From contig JAFAOS010000231.1 of the NCBI GenBank assembly GCA_019247515.1, positions 1 to 64,000 on the forward strand: a stretch of 64,000 nucleotides of DNA. Reading direction: 5' to 3'. The notes under the pieces are model-generated. The model saw only the letters and a list, made by a program, of their open reading frames with translations. It made no database searches and was not told the origin of the DNA. Source of the stretch: Chloroflexota bacterium (GTDB lineage Bacteria; Chloroflexota; UBA6077; CF-72). Both the position numbers and the translations under genes were made by a program. Below are positions 34,733-41,737 of the stretch, piece after piece. Position 1 is the first letter of the stretch; every line of letters begins with the position of its first letter.

Positions 34733-35682
34733 TCCTGGAGCTGCGTCGCGCTGAGAAACGGGCCGACGGCCTGAAGCAGGCCGCGGGGATTGTCGCCCTG
34801 GATCGTGTGGCCAGCATCGGCGACGATCTCCCAACGACCGTCGGGCAGTGACGCCGCGAACTCGGCGGCGGTCGCGTCGGAGAGCGATTCACTGCGCGCG
34901 CCGCGAACCACCAGCGTCGGGGTGCGGACCGCCGGCAATGCGTCCCACAGCGCTCGGCGGCGGGCGACCATCTTCGCGCGGTCGCGGCCCAGGATGTGGC
35001 CGCGGTCGTACTTCCAGGTCCAGCGTCCGTCCGGCAACTGGCGCAGGTTGTAGAGCAGACTGCGTCGCAGCAGGCGTCGGTCGCGCAGCGGATTGAACGC
35101 CACCGCGCGCTCCACAAAATCGTCAACCGAGTCGAGCTCCGCGGGGCCGGCCATGAAGTTGAAGACGCTGTTGGAGGCTGGAGCGGCCGAGGAGGGTGAC
35201 GGGGTGCGTTCGCCTGGGGCGGAATCCACCAGGACCAGCCCCCGCAATCTGGCCGCCGCCGTGGTCGCGTACGACAGGGCGACCATGCCGCCCATGGAGT
35301 GCCCGACCAGGAAGAAGCGATCCAGTTCGAGCTCGTTGACCAGCGCGTGCACATCGGCGGTCAGCGCCTCGGTGTCGTAGTCGCCGTCAGTTGCCCATTG
35401 CGTATCGCCATGTCCGCGCTGGTCGAGCGCCAGGCAATGGAAGTCCTGGCGCAGGCCCAGGCAGACGAGGTCCCAGGTGCGCGCCGTCAGGCCGACTCCG
35501 TGAAGAAACAGGATGGTTGGTTTTTCAGGGTTGCCCCAGTCGACCAGGTGAAATCTCAAGCCATTGGTCGAGACGGAAATGTGCTCTGGCAGGCGGATCT
35601 CGATCGGCTGCAGGCCAGCGACGGCGGCGGCCAGGTCGAGATGTTCGAGCTCGCTGAGCGTGGCAGTTTCAGTATCTGTCAA
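34729..35682 (-). CDS. Alpha/beta hydrolase
   Basis: The 317-residue hydrolase has the standard order: ILFLHGVGLTARTWD (oxyanion loop), DQRGHGDTQW, VGHSMGGMVAL with the nucleophile Ser, an acid near GARSESLSD, and the catalytic His in DAGHTIQGDNP. It is similar in shape to esterases, haloperoxidase-like enzymes and C-C bond hydrolases of aromatic catabolism; the substrate is not evident. There is no signal peptide, so it acts in the cytoplasm. It heads a three-gene minus-strand unit with a small secreted protein and a GT39-like enzyme; the functional link is unclear. Confidence 0.83.
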   Translation of the reverse strand: MTDTETATLSELEHLDLAAAVAGLQPIEIRLPEHISVSTNGLRFHLVDWGNPEKPTILFLHGVGLTARTWDLVCLGLRQDFHCLALDQRGHGDTQWATDGDYDTEALTADVHALVNELELDRFFLVGHSMGGMVALSYATTAAARLRGLVLVDSAPGERTPSPSSAAPASNSVFNFMAGPAELDSVDDFVERAVAFNPLRDRRLLRRSLLYNLRQLPDGRWTWKYDRGHILGRDRAKMVARRRALWDALPAVRTPTLVVRGARSESLSDATAAEFAASLPDGRWEIVADAGHTIQGDNPRGLLQAVGPFLSATQLQE

Positions 35683-35706
35683 ACGATCGGTCTCCAGGAC
35701 TCTTTG

Positions 35707-36498
35707 TTACAGATCCTTGCTGACTTTGTCGACGTAGTACGCCCACAGGCCATGGCCGCGGAACTCCCCCGTGGTGCGCGGCGCGCGCGCCGGCGGCGCG
35801 TCCATCTTGAAGTGCGGCACCTGCCAGAAGGGCGGCTGCGCGGCCGCTTCGGCCAACAGCTCGTCCGAGGTGTACGGGTGGTCGCGCCCCATCAAGCTGA
35901 AGGCCCAGGCATTCAACTGCGCCTGCTCCTCCAGCTGAACCATGTTCATGACCGACTCCTCCAGGTCGGCACCCGTGGTCACCGCGCCGTGGCCCTTGAG
36001 CAGCGCCGCCTTGCCGTGCTCCTTCAGTGTTTCGGCCACGCCTGTGCCGTCGGCGTCGGTCAGGATGAGCTTCGAGTGGGGATAGACGCCGATGGCCTTC
36101 TGCACCAGCCGGCCGCCCTCGTTGCGCAGCGGCCGAATGCGCTTGCCGAGCACGCTCATCAGGATCGTAAAGCGCGGGTGCGCGTGGACGATCGACTGCA
36201 CTTCGGGATACGCGCGGTAGATGCACGAGTGCATCTTGACTTCGTAGCACTGCGAGACGCCATCGGGCGCTTCGAGCTTGTTGCCCTCAAGGTCGCACAG
36301 CACCATGTCCTTCGGGCCAAGCTCGCTGAGGATGTCGAGCTCGTAGCCGCGGCCTTTGATCAGGAACTTGTCGGGCGACTCGGGCACGCGCAGGCTGGCG
36401 TGACCGACCGAAGCCGTGAGCTCGCTGGCGAGACCGAAGGCGGCGAGGATGCGATTGGCGACGGCCACCTGATAGCGGGTTTCTTCGTAGCTCATCAC
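35707..36498 (-). CDS. Class II aldolase/adducin family protein
   Basis: The 263-residue protein has the class II aldolase signature: NRILAAFGLASELTASVGHASLR, the phosphate or carboxylate loop region FLIKGRG, metal ligands in IVHAHPRFTI, and LLKGHGAVTTG with the third His. Family members cleave sugar phosphates or keto-hydroxy acids using a divalent metal. The N-terminal ATG at 36498 could also be the next ATG one codon later. It starts 21 bases from the divergent P450 relic. In this island it may act on a ring-cleavage product such as a 4-hydroxy-keto acid, but that is inference. Confidence 0.82.
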   Translation of the reverse strand: MMSYEETRYQVAVANRILAAFGLASELTASVGHASLRVPESPDKFLIKGRGYELDILSELGPKDMVLCDLEGNKLEAPDGVSQCYEVKMHSCIYRAYPEVQSIVHAHPRFTILMSVLGKRIRPLRNEGGRLVQKAIGVYPHSKLILTDADGTGVAETLKEHGKAALLKGHGAVTTGADLEESVMNMVQLEEQAQLNAWAFSLMGRDHPYTSDELLAEAAAQPPFWQVPHFKMDAPPARAPRTTGEFRGHGLWAYYVDKVSKDL

Positions 36499-36519
36499 CC
36501 GACACGATACCCGGGCGAA

Positions 36520-37414
36520 TTGGGGCGAGATCGCGAACTGGACCTCTCGGCACGCGCACTGAGCACCGATCCATACCAGACGTATGCACGCGCCTCCGCG
36601 CCAACCGTGGTGTCCACTACTGGTCAGGCACGCCCGAGCAACGCTTTGCCGTCCTCAGCCGGTACGCCGACGCGCGCCTGGCGTTGCGCGATCCGCGCTT
36701 CGGATCTCCGGGACCTGGCCACGTGCACCCGCGCGGCGGAGACGAATTCGTTCCGTCGGCGGCCGACATCGAGCCGGTGCGCCTTCAGCTGCGGGCCATT
36801 GCGACCGAGCTGCTCGAGGATTTGAGACCGCGCGACATGTTCGACGTGATCGCCGAGTTCGCTGCGCCTCTTTCGCGTTGCATCCTGTCGGAGATAAGGA
36901 GTTCTGCCCCAGTCGACGACCTGGCCAGCTGGGTCGAGCTGACCGTCGACCTGATTGGCAACGGCGCGCTCGCGCTGTTGAACCATCGCGACCAGCTGGC
37001 GTGGCTGCGCGCGACGCCGGAACAGGCCGGCGCCGCGGTCGATGAGCTGCTGCGGTTCGACGGTCCACTGCAGCGCACAGCCAGGGCGGCGCTGGTCGAC
37101 GTCGAGCTGCCCGAGGGCGACGTCGTCCAAGCCGGCGAGACGCTGACCCTGCTGCTTGGGGCCGCCAACCGCGACTACTCGCAGTTTGCCGAGCCGGACC
37201 GGCTGGACCTGGGCCGCTCGAACGCGAACCGACACCTGGCGTTCGGCGCCGGCAATCACGAGTGCCTGGGGTCGTGCTGGCGCGGCTCGAGGCCGAGGTT
37301 GGCCTGGGGGAGCTGGCGCGGCGGCTGCCGACACTGCATCTCGCCGAGTCGACGCCGCGCTGGCGGCCGAGCGTCGCGCTGCGGGGGTTGGAAGCGCTCT
37401 ACGTGGCCTGCTGA
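36520..37414 (+). pseudogene. Cytochrome P450 relic with two frameshifts and an internal deletion
   Basis: The relic begins at TTG 36520 with RALSTDPYQTYA, typical of bacterial P450 N-termini. Near 36590 the frame shifts (an extra CG in a CGCG run) into LRANRGVHYWSGTPEQRF and RYADARLALRDPRF. The K-helix AVDELLRFDGP and heme ligand loop HLAFGAGNHECLG are present. Near 37270, in a GGGG run, the frame shifts again to VVLARLEAEVGLGELARRL, ending at TGA 37412-37414. The I-helix with AGxxT is missing, so about 100 residues are deleted. It is therefore not a functional P450; the frameshifts alone could be sequencing artefacts but the deletion is not. Confidence 0.65.
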
Positions 37415-37780
37415 AGCGGGGCCAGATCTCGTCGTCGGCGATCTCGTGCCGAAGACAAGGGGAGACCCCTTGACCCCCACGGGGATTCCGCCGGCTGATG
37501 TGCGGGCAGTGATGGGCGTGCTCCTCATGCTGCCGCCCACGGATTTCCTGTCTTGGCTGCATGGCGCACGAGTTCAGGTGGCGGGTCGACCAGTGTGTCG
37601 CTGGCACCTCGCATCCTGGGCCGCGGATAGTGCCACTGTGCGGCGGCATCGGACTTCGACGTCTTCGACACGTCGAGATCGGCGACGACGAGATTCTGGC
37701 CCACGTTCGACAACGAACCCGCTGAATCCGGTTACAATAGGAGTGTTCAGCCCCAAACACTCTTCAGGAGGTAAAGCAGC
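37415..37780. other. Intergenic region upstream of the candidate selenoprotein
   Basis: No gene is apparent in this 366-base gap. The last 50 bases hold a TACAAT (37733-37738) that could be a -10 element, an inverted repeat and a strong AGGAGG. The rest has no recognised feature. Confidence 0.5.
37733..37771 (+). promoter_or_regulatory. Leader of the selenoprotein gene: -10, inverted repeat and strong Shine-Dalgarno
   Basis: TACAAT at 37733-37738 resembles a -10 site; a -35 is not clear (TCGACA at 37708 is 19 bases away). GAGTGTT (37741-37747) and AACACTC (37756-37762) form a perfect seven-base stem with an eight-base loop, followed by AGGAGG (37766-37771), nine bases before the ATG. The stem ends four bases from the ribosome site and could influence translation. 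Confidence 0.5.
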
Positions 37781-38098
37781 ATGGCTGAAGGCAAAGCACA
37801 ACTGGAGATCCAGTACTGCGTTTCTTGAGGGTACTTCTGGCAAGCTGCCGGTCTGGCAGCGCAGATCTGTGCCGGACGGAATCGCGAAGTCGGTGTGACG
37901 TTGACACCCGTGGGCCAGGGCCGTTTCGAGATCTATCTCAACGGCGAGCAGCTCTATAACCGCAAGGAGCCGCCGACCGACACGGTCAAGGACCCGATTG
38001 GCGATGTGCGCGGTTCAAGCTCGGTCGCCGAGATGGTGCGCACCAAGCTGATGACCGCACTCGAGAACGCACCAGCGCCTGCCGCTTCGGGCCATTAG
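37781..38098 (+). CDS. Candidate SelW/Rdx-family selenoprotein with in-frame TGA (Sec16)
   Basis: Reading through one in-frame TGA at 37826-37828 gives a 105-residue thioredoxin-like protein of the SelW/SelT/SelH (Rdx) type: LEIQYCVS-U-GYFWQAAGLAAQI, then VTLTPVGQGRFEIYLNG and GEQLYNRKEPP. The TGA lies exactly at the second position of the family CxxC/CxxU redox motif (Cys13-x-x-Sec16). A strong AGGAGG precedes ATG 37781. A 6-bp hairpin with a five-base loop beginning GG starts 15 bases after the TGA, the place and loop type of bacterial SECIS elements. A nonsense mutation of a Cys codon is the main alternative. SelA, SelB and tRNA-Sec are not in this window. Confidence 0.78.
37844..37860 (+). 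promoter_or_regulatory. SECIS-like hairpin downstream of the in-frame TGA
   Basis: GCTGCC (37844-37849) pairs with GGCAGC (37855-37860) around the loop GGTCT. Two G residues open the loop, 21 bases after the TGA, within the usual distance for bacterial SECIS. An outer four-base TCTG/CAGA pairing can extend the stem across an internal loop. The element lies in coding sequence, as bacterial SECIS elements do. Confidence 0.65.
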
Positions 38099-38137
38099 GC
38101 TCGCGGCCATCGATCTGTCAACCTGAATTCCCCAAAA

Positions 38138-38169
38138 GATCCGCCGCTCAACGCGCGGCGGGTCTTTTT
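38138..38169. terminator. Bidirectional intrinsic terminator
   Basis: A ten-base stem, one G-U pair included (GATCCGCCGC with GCGGCGGGTC), encloses a seven-base loop and is followed by TTTTT on the plus strand and preceded by AAAA, giving a T-run on the minus strand. It ends the selenoprotein transcript and lies at the end of the convergent decarboxylase gene, whose stop codon sits in the loop. Confidence 0.85.
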
Positions 38170-38762
38170 GTGTCTCCGGCCCCGGTGTTCTGCAGCCAGT
38201 CGCCGAATTCGCGAGCAAGCACCACCGGGTCTTCGAGGAAAAAGTCCGTTGTCGGCTGCTCGGTGCCCACCGGCACGCGCAGCAAAATCGGCCCGTCGGT
38301 CGCGCTGGCCCACTGCAGCGCCTCGCGCACCGCTTCGACCTCGGACGCGACGACGCGCGCATCTGCCCAGCCGCACGCCCGCGCCACGCCCACCAGGTCG
38401 ACGCTCGCCGCCGCCGTCGGCTGGCCGCCTGTCGCCAGATAGACCCCGTTGTCGAGCACTACGGCCACCAGGTTGCGCGGCCGGAGGTGGCCGACCGTCG
38501 ACAACGCCGAAAAGCCCATCAGCAACGACCCGTCGCCTTCGACCACCACCACTCGCTCGCCGCGGGCACGACCCTCCATTCCAAGGGCAAGTCCCAGTCC
38601 AATCGCCAGCGGCTGACCCATCGCGTCCAGGCTGTACAGGTGATTGGGTTTGCGGCCGACCACGGCCAGCATCTCGCGGATGGTGCCACCCAGGGTGAGT
38701 ACCAGCGGTTGTGCGGCAAAGGCGGCGTCGATCAACTCCAGCGCCTCGGGTCGACTGAGCAC
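38148..38762 (-). CDS. TPP-dependent decarboxylase beta subunit (ComE-like)
   Basis: The 204-residue protein is the C-terminal, cofactor-binding half of a split thiamine-pyrophosphate enzyme: LDAMGQPLAIGLGLALG, VVVEGDGSLLMGFSAL and LDNGVYLATGGQPT supply the GDG...N motif that binds TPP and Mg. Related pairs include sulfopyruvate and phosphonopyruvate decarboxylases. The partner gene lies upstream (38770-39297), separated by seven bases. Any sulfopyruvate role is only by similarity; here neighbours suggest a keto acid from ring cleavage. The stop lies within the terminator loop. Confidence 0.78.
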   Translation of the reverse strand: MLSRPEALELIDAAFAAQPLVLTLGGTIREMLAVVGRKPNHLYSLDAMGQPLAIGLGLALGMEGRARGERVVVVEGDGSLLMGFSALSTVGHLRPRNLVAVVLDNGVYLATGGQPTAAASVDLVGVARACGWADARVVASEVEAVREALQWASATDGPILLRVPVGTEQPTTDFFLEDPVVLAREFGDWLQNTGAGDTKRPAAR

Positions 38763-38769
38763 CGTCGTT

Positions 38770-39297
38770 CTAGCCGCCCATCAGGTTGACCAGTACGAAG
38801 ACTGGCCGATGCGTCGTGTGCGCATACGCGTAGCCGCGCTGGATAGTGGCGGACCAATCTTCGATCGGCGTGCGCGCATCCAGTTGAAACCAGCGCACGT
38901 CGGCCGCCGTCAACAACGCTTCGGAGCGTTCGCTGATGGTGTGGATCATCGAGTTGTACTCACCCAGGCCGCCGCGACGGGTGATGATGCCGAACAGCGG
39001 CAGGTGATACGGCTGCGGAAAGGTCAGCAGCGCCGTCAGCATGTTGCCGATGCCGTTGTCCTGAAAGATCATCACCGCGCGGCGGCCGGCCAGCCCCAGA
39101 CCCGAGAGAATCGAAATTCCCTCTTCCTCGCGCGGGATAGGAAAGATACGCCGATCGGGACGGGCGCCCGGCCCGTCCAGGAAATGCCCGAGCACCAGTT
39201 TCAGCGTGCTGCTCGGCAAGTGCAGCACGAACTCGGGATCAATCGCCTCGACGCCGTCGATCACTGCCTGGCTGCGTTGCTCGAACGAGGCGCTCAC
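38770..39297 (-). CDS. TPP-dependent decarboxylase alpha subunit (ComD-like)
   Basis: The 175-residue protein corresponds to the N-terminal PYR domain of TPP enzymes such as sulfopyruvate decarboxylase alpha: FVLHLPSSTLKLVLGHF, PIPREEEGISILSGLGLAG with the Glu that activates TPP, and FQDNGIGNMLTALLTF and TRRGGLGEYNSM. Together with the beta subunit it forms a complete enzyme. The start is GTG 39297. The amidohydrolase at 39366 is divergent, with 68 bases between, where both promoters would sit. The substrate is not determined. Confidence 0.78.
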   Translation of the reverse strand: MSASFEQRSQAVIDGVEAIDPEFVLHLPSSTLKLVLGHFLDGPGARPDRRIFPIPREEEGISILSGLGLAGRRAVMIFQDNGIGNMLTALLTFPQPYHLPLFGIITRRGGLGEYNSMIHTISERSEALLTAADVRWFQLDARTPIEDWSATIQRGYAYAHTTHRPVFVLVNLMGG

Positions 39298-39365
39298 GAC
39301 TAGCTATCTGTGAGAGTAGCAGTCCGATGTCGCGGGAGAGTCGCCCGGCATAGACTGGTCCTCAC

Positions 39366-40391
39366 ATGTACAACGGTGTGAAGGTCTACGACGTCCACGG
39401 TCACGTCTCCGCGCCTGGCAACAATGGCGCCGCCCTCGTCGGCGGCATGCTGGCTTCCAATACGCCGATGCGCCGCCTGTCAGATGGTCTTCCTGGCTTC
39501 GACGACGACGCCTTCCGCGCCTCGGGCAAACGCCACGCCGACCTCATGGACGATCGCAACATCGACGTCCAGATCATCGGCCCGCGCCCGTTTCTGACGA
39601 TGGGCTGGATGCAGCCGCACCTGATCCCGTCCTGGTCGCGCTTCGTCAACGACGCCATTGCCAAGCAGTGCAGCCTCTACCCGGACCGCTTCCTGGGCGC
39701 GGCAGCCCTGCCCCAGCTCAGCAACGCGCCTGACCTGAAGCACTGCATGCCCGAGCTCGAGCGGTGCCACAAGGAGCTCGGCGTGGTGGCCGTGTACCTG
39801 AGTCCGGACCCCGGCGGCATGCGCACGACGCCGGGCATGCACGAGCCCTACTGGTACCCGGTCTACGAGTACTGTCAGAAGAACAACCTGCCGATCATCG
39901 TCCACGGCACCAACTCGCATGACCCGCGCATCGGGATCATCCCCCAGAACTACCAGATTGGCTTCGTGGTGGAGCAGTTCATCGCCACGCAATTGCTGTC
40001 CCACGGGGACGTCTTCGAGCGCTACCCGGACCTCAAGGTCATCGTGTGCCACTGCGGGGGCGCGCTCGACCGCTTCATCAAGACCGATCGCCACCTGGCT
40101 CAAAAGGACTTGAGCAAGAACCTGTTCTTCGACACCAACGCCCTCGACATCAATTTCCTGGAGGCCGCCATCAAGCAGCGCGGGGTGTCGCAGACGTGCT
40201 TCGGCACCGAGGTGCCAGGCTCAGGCGCGGCGGTGCGACCCGAAACAGGCCGGCCGGGCGACGACCTGATTCCGATCATCTCTGGCTTCAGCTTTCTCAG
40301 CGAAGAAGACAAGCTGGACATCTTCCACAAGAACCCGCTCAAGCTGTTCCCAGCGTTCGAGCGGGCCGCAAAGGCGGCGGCCGCCGCCTGA
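39366..40391 (+). CDS. Amidohydrolase-2 family metal-dependent hydrolase or decarboxylase
   Basis: The 341-residue protein belongs to the ACMSD/LigJ-type branch of amidohydrolase-2: VYDVHGHVSAPGNNG in place of the usual DxHxH start, IIVHGTNSHDP, LKVIVCHCGGALDRF, and FGTEVPGSGAAV with Glu at the position of the usual Asp in GSD. Many relatives decarboxylate or hydrate products of aromatic ring cleavage; LigJ-like 4-oxalomesaconate hydratase is one possibility. It has no signal peptide. Its position among Rieske oxygenase, aldolase and decarboxylase genes supports a catabolic role. The exact reaction is not certain. Confidence 0.8.
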   Translation: MYNGVKVYDVHGHVSAPGNNGAALVGGMLASNTPMRRLSDGLPGFDDDAFRASGKRHADLMDDRNIDVQIIGPRPFLTMGWMQPHLIPSWSRFVNDAIAKQCSLYPDRFLGAAALPQLSNAPDLKHCMPELERCHKELGVVAVYLSPDPGGMRTTPGMHEPYWYPVYEYCQKNNLPIIVHGTNSHDPRIGIIPQNYQIGFVVEQFIATQLLSHGDVFERYPDLKVIVCHCGGALDRFIKTDRHLAQKDLSKNLFFDTNALDINFLEAAIKQRGVSQTCFGTEVPGSGAAVRPETGRPGDDLIPIISGFSFLSEEDKLDIFHKNPLKLFPAFERAAKAAAAA

Positions 40392-40407
40392 GCGTCGCCT
40401 GGCCCTT

Positions 40408-41718
40408 CTACACCAACGGACCCGTGATGCTGGAGTCCAGCTCCGGATGTTTGACGAAGCCGCGGCGGAGGTCTTCGGTGGCGGCCAGCCACTCGGCCTC
40501 CCGCGGCAAGAACACACCCCCGGCCCGAGCGCCGAAAACCTCCGGATCGTCAACGCCAGGCGGGGTCAGGCCTTGCTCCGCGAGCGCGTGCGCGGCCATC
40601 ATCAGCCGTCGTCGGACGCGGATGATCATCATGTCGCTCGAGGCCAGGTGCTCGCTGCTGCGATCGTAGAGCGGACCTTCGCTCTCGGTGATGGCCTGGT
40701 CTTGCAAGTGAATGCCCTGGATGCCGGTGAAGTCATCCATAGCTGAATTGCGCCGCTGTTTTTCGCGGTCGATCATGTAGTCGTTGCTGGCATTGGCGGT
40801 CAGCCGGAAACGACCGAGCCAATTGGTGGTGTTCGGCTGCATGCGGTTCCACGGTCCGGCGGGAGCAGCTGCACGTCGGAAGCGCGGACCGGCCATGTAG
40901 AACATCGTGTGGGTATCGTCCATAGGCACCCAACCGCGAGCCGTGATTTTGTGGCCCAGCATGCCCTGCGGCGGCATGGTCCAGAACGGGAACAGGAAAT
41001 TCGCGACGCGCCAATAGCGCCGACCGTCGTCAGTCTCGCGATACGCGCCATACATGGTGCCGAAATCGGTGTCGACCACCGAATAACGTGGCGCCCGGTC
41101 GGCGAGCATGTAGTAGGAAAACGTGCCCGGCTGCTGGGTGCTCACGTCCATCGAACCGGCGTGCAGGAACGAGAAGTGGCTGGTGTCGATGTCGCCTTCC
41201 AGACCCTGGAACCAGTTGCACTCACGCTGAATCGCCGTGACCTGGCCCTCATCCTCGGGCAGCATGTTGCCCTCGAAGCTCGGCAGCGGCGGTGGCGTAC
41301 TGCGCGGACCCAGATACGCCCAGACGATGCCCCCGCGTTCACGCGTCGGATAGGCAACCGCGCGGACCTTGTGCTTGAAATCGGACTCCGCCGGCTCGTT
41401 GGGCATATCCACGCACGTGCCGTCTACGGAGAATTTCCAACCGTGGTACACGCAGCGCAGTCCGCTTTCTTCGTTGCGACCGAAAAACAGCGAAGCGCCG
41501 CGGTGCGGGCAGTTGTTCTGGATGAGCCCCACCTGGCCGCCCGTGTCGCGGAAGGCGATCAATTGCTCGCCCAGGATCAGCACACGCAAGGGATCGGAGT
41601 CGGGCGCGGGAACTTCAGAGGACAGCAGCGCCGGCACCCAGTACTCGCGCATGAGCTTGCCCATCAACGTGCCGGGTCCGACTCGACACAAGGCTTCGTT
41701 TTCTTCTGGGATCAGCAT
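40408..41718 (-). CDS. Rieske aromatic-ring dioxygenase alpha subunit
   Basis: The 436-residue protein has an N-terminal Rieske 2Fe-2S site (NCPHRGASLFFGRNE ... CVYHGWKF) and a catalytic domain with the mononuclear iron ligands in GDIDTSHFSFLH. This arrangement is that of phthalate 4,5-dioxygenase-like, vanillate demethylase and related hydroxylases. The reaction is oxygen insertion into an aromatic ring or O-demethylation, driven by a separate reductase. No reductase or ferredoxin gene is visible within the window, so it must use one encoded elsewhere. Its stop and the amidohydrolase stop are 16 bases apart (convergent). It follows the solute-binding gene on the same strand. Confidence 0.85.
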   Translation of the reverse strand: MLIPEENEALCRVGPGTLMGKLMREYWVPALLSSEVPAPDSDPLRVLILGEQLIAFRDTGGQVGLIQNNCPHRGASLFFGRNEESGLRCVYHGWKFSVDGTCVDMPNEPAESDFKHKVRAVAYPTRERGGIVWAYLGPRSTPPPLPSFEGNMLPEDEGQVTAIQRECNWFQGLEGDIDTSHFSFLHAGSMDVSTQQPGTFSYYMLADRAPRYSVVDTDFGTMYGAYRETDDGRRYWRVANFLFPFWTMPPQGMLGHKITARGWVPMDDTHTMFYMAGPRFRRAAAPAGPWNRMQPNTTNWLGRFRLTANASNDYMIDREKQRRNSAMDDFTGIQGIHLQDQAITESEGPLYDRSSEHLASSDMMIIRVRRRLMMAAHALAEQGLTPPGVDDPEVFGARAGGVFLPREAEWLAATEDLRRGFVKHPELDSSITGPLV

Positions 41719-41737
41719 GTTCGCAGGCTCCTCCTGT

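Noticed and set aside
35299-36516. Long plus-strand frame before the P450 relic
   Set aside because: Only its last part (from 36520) resembles a P450; the rest is antisense to the hydrolase and aldolase genes.
37826-37828. TGA as Trp recoding
   Set aside because: TGA ends many intact genes in this window, for example at 246, 20088 and 54142, so it is an ordinary stop in this organism.
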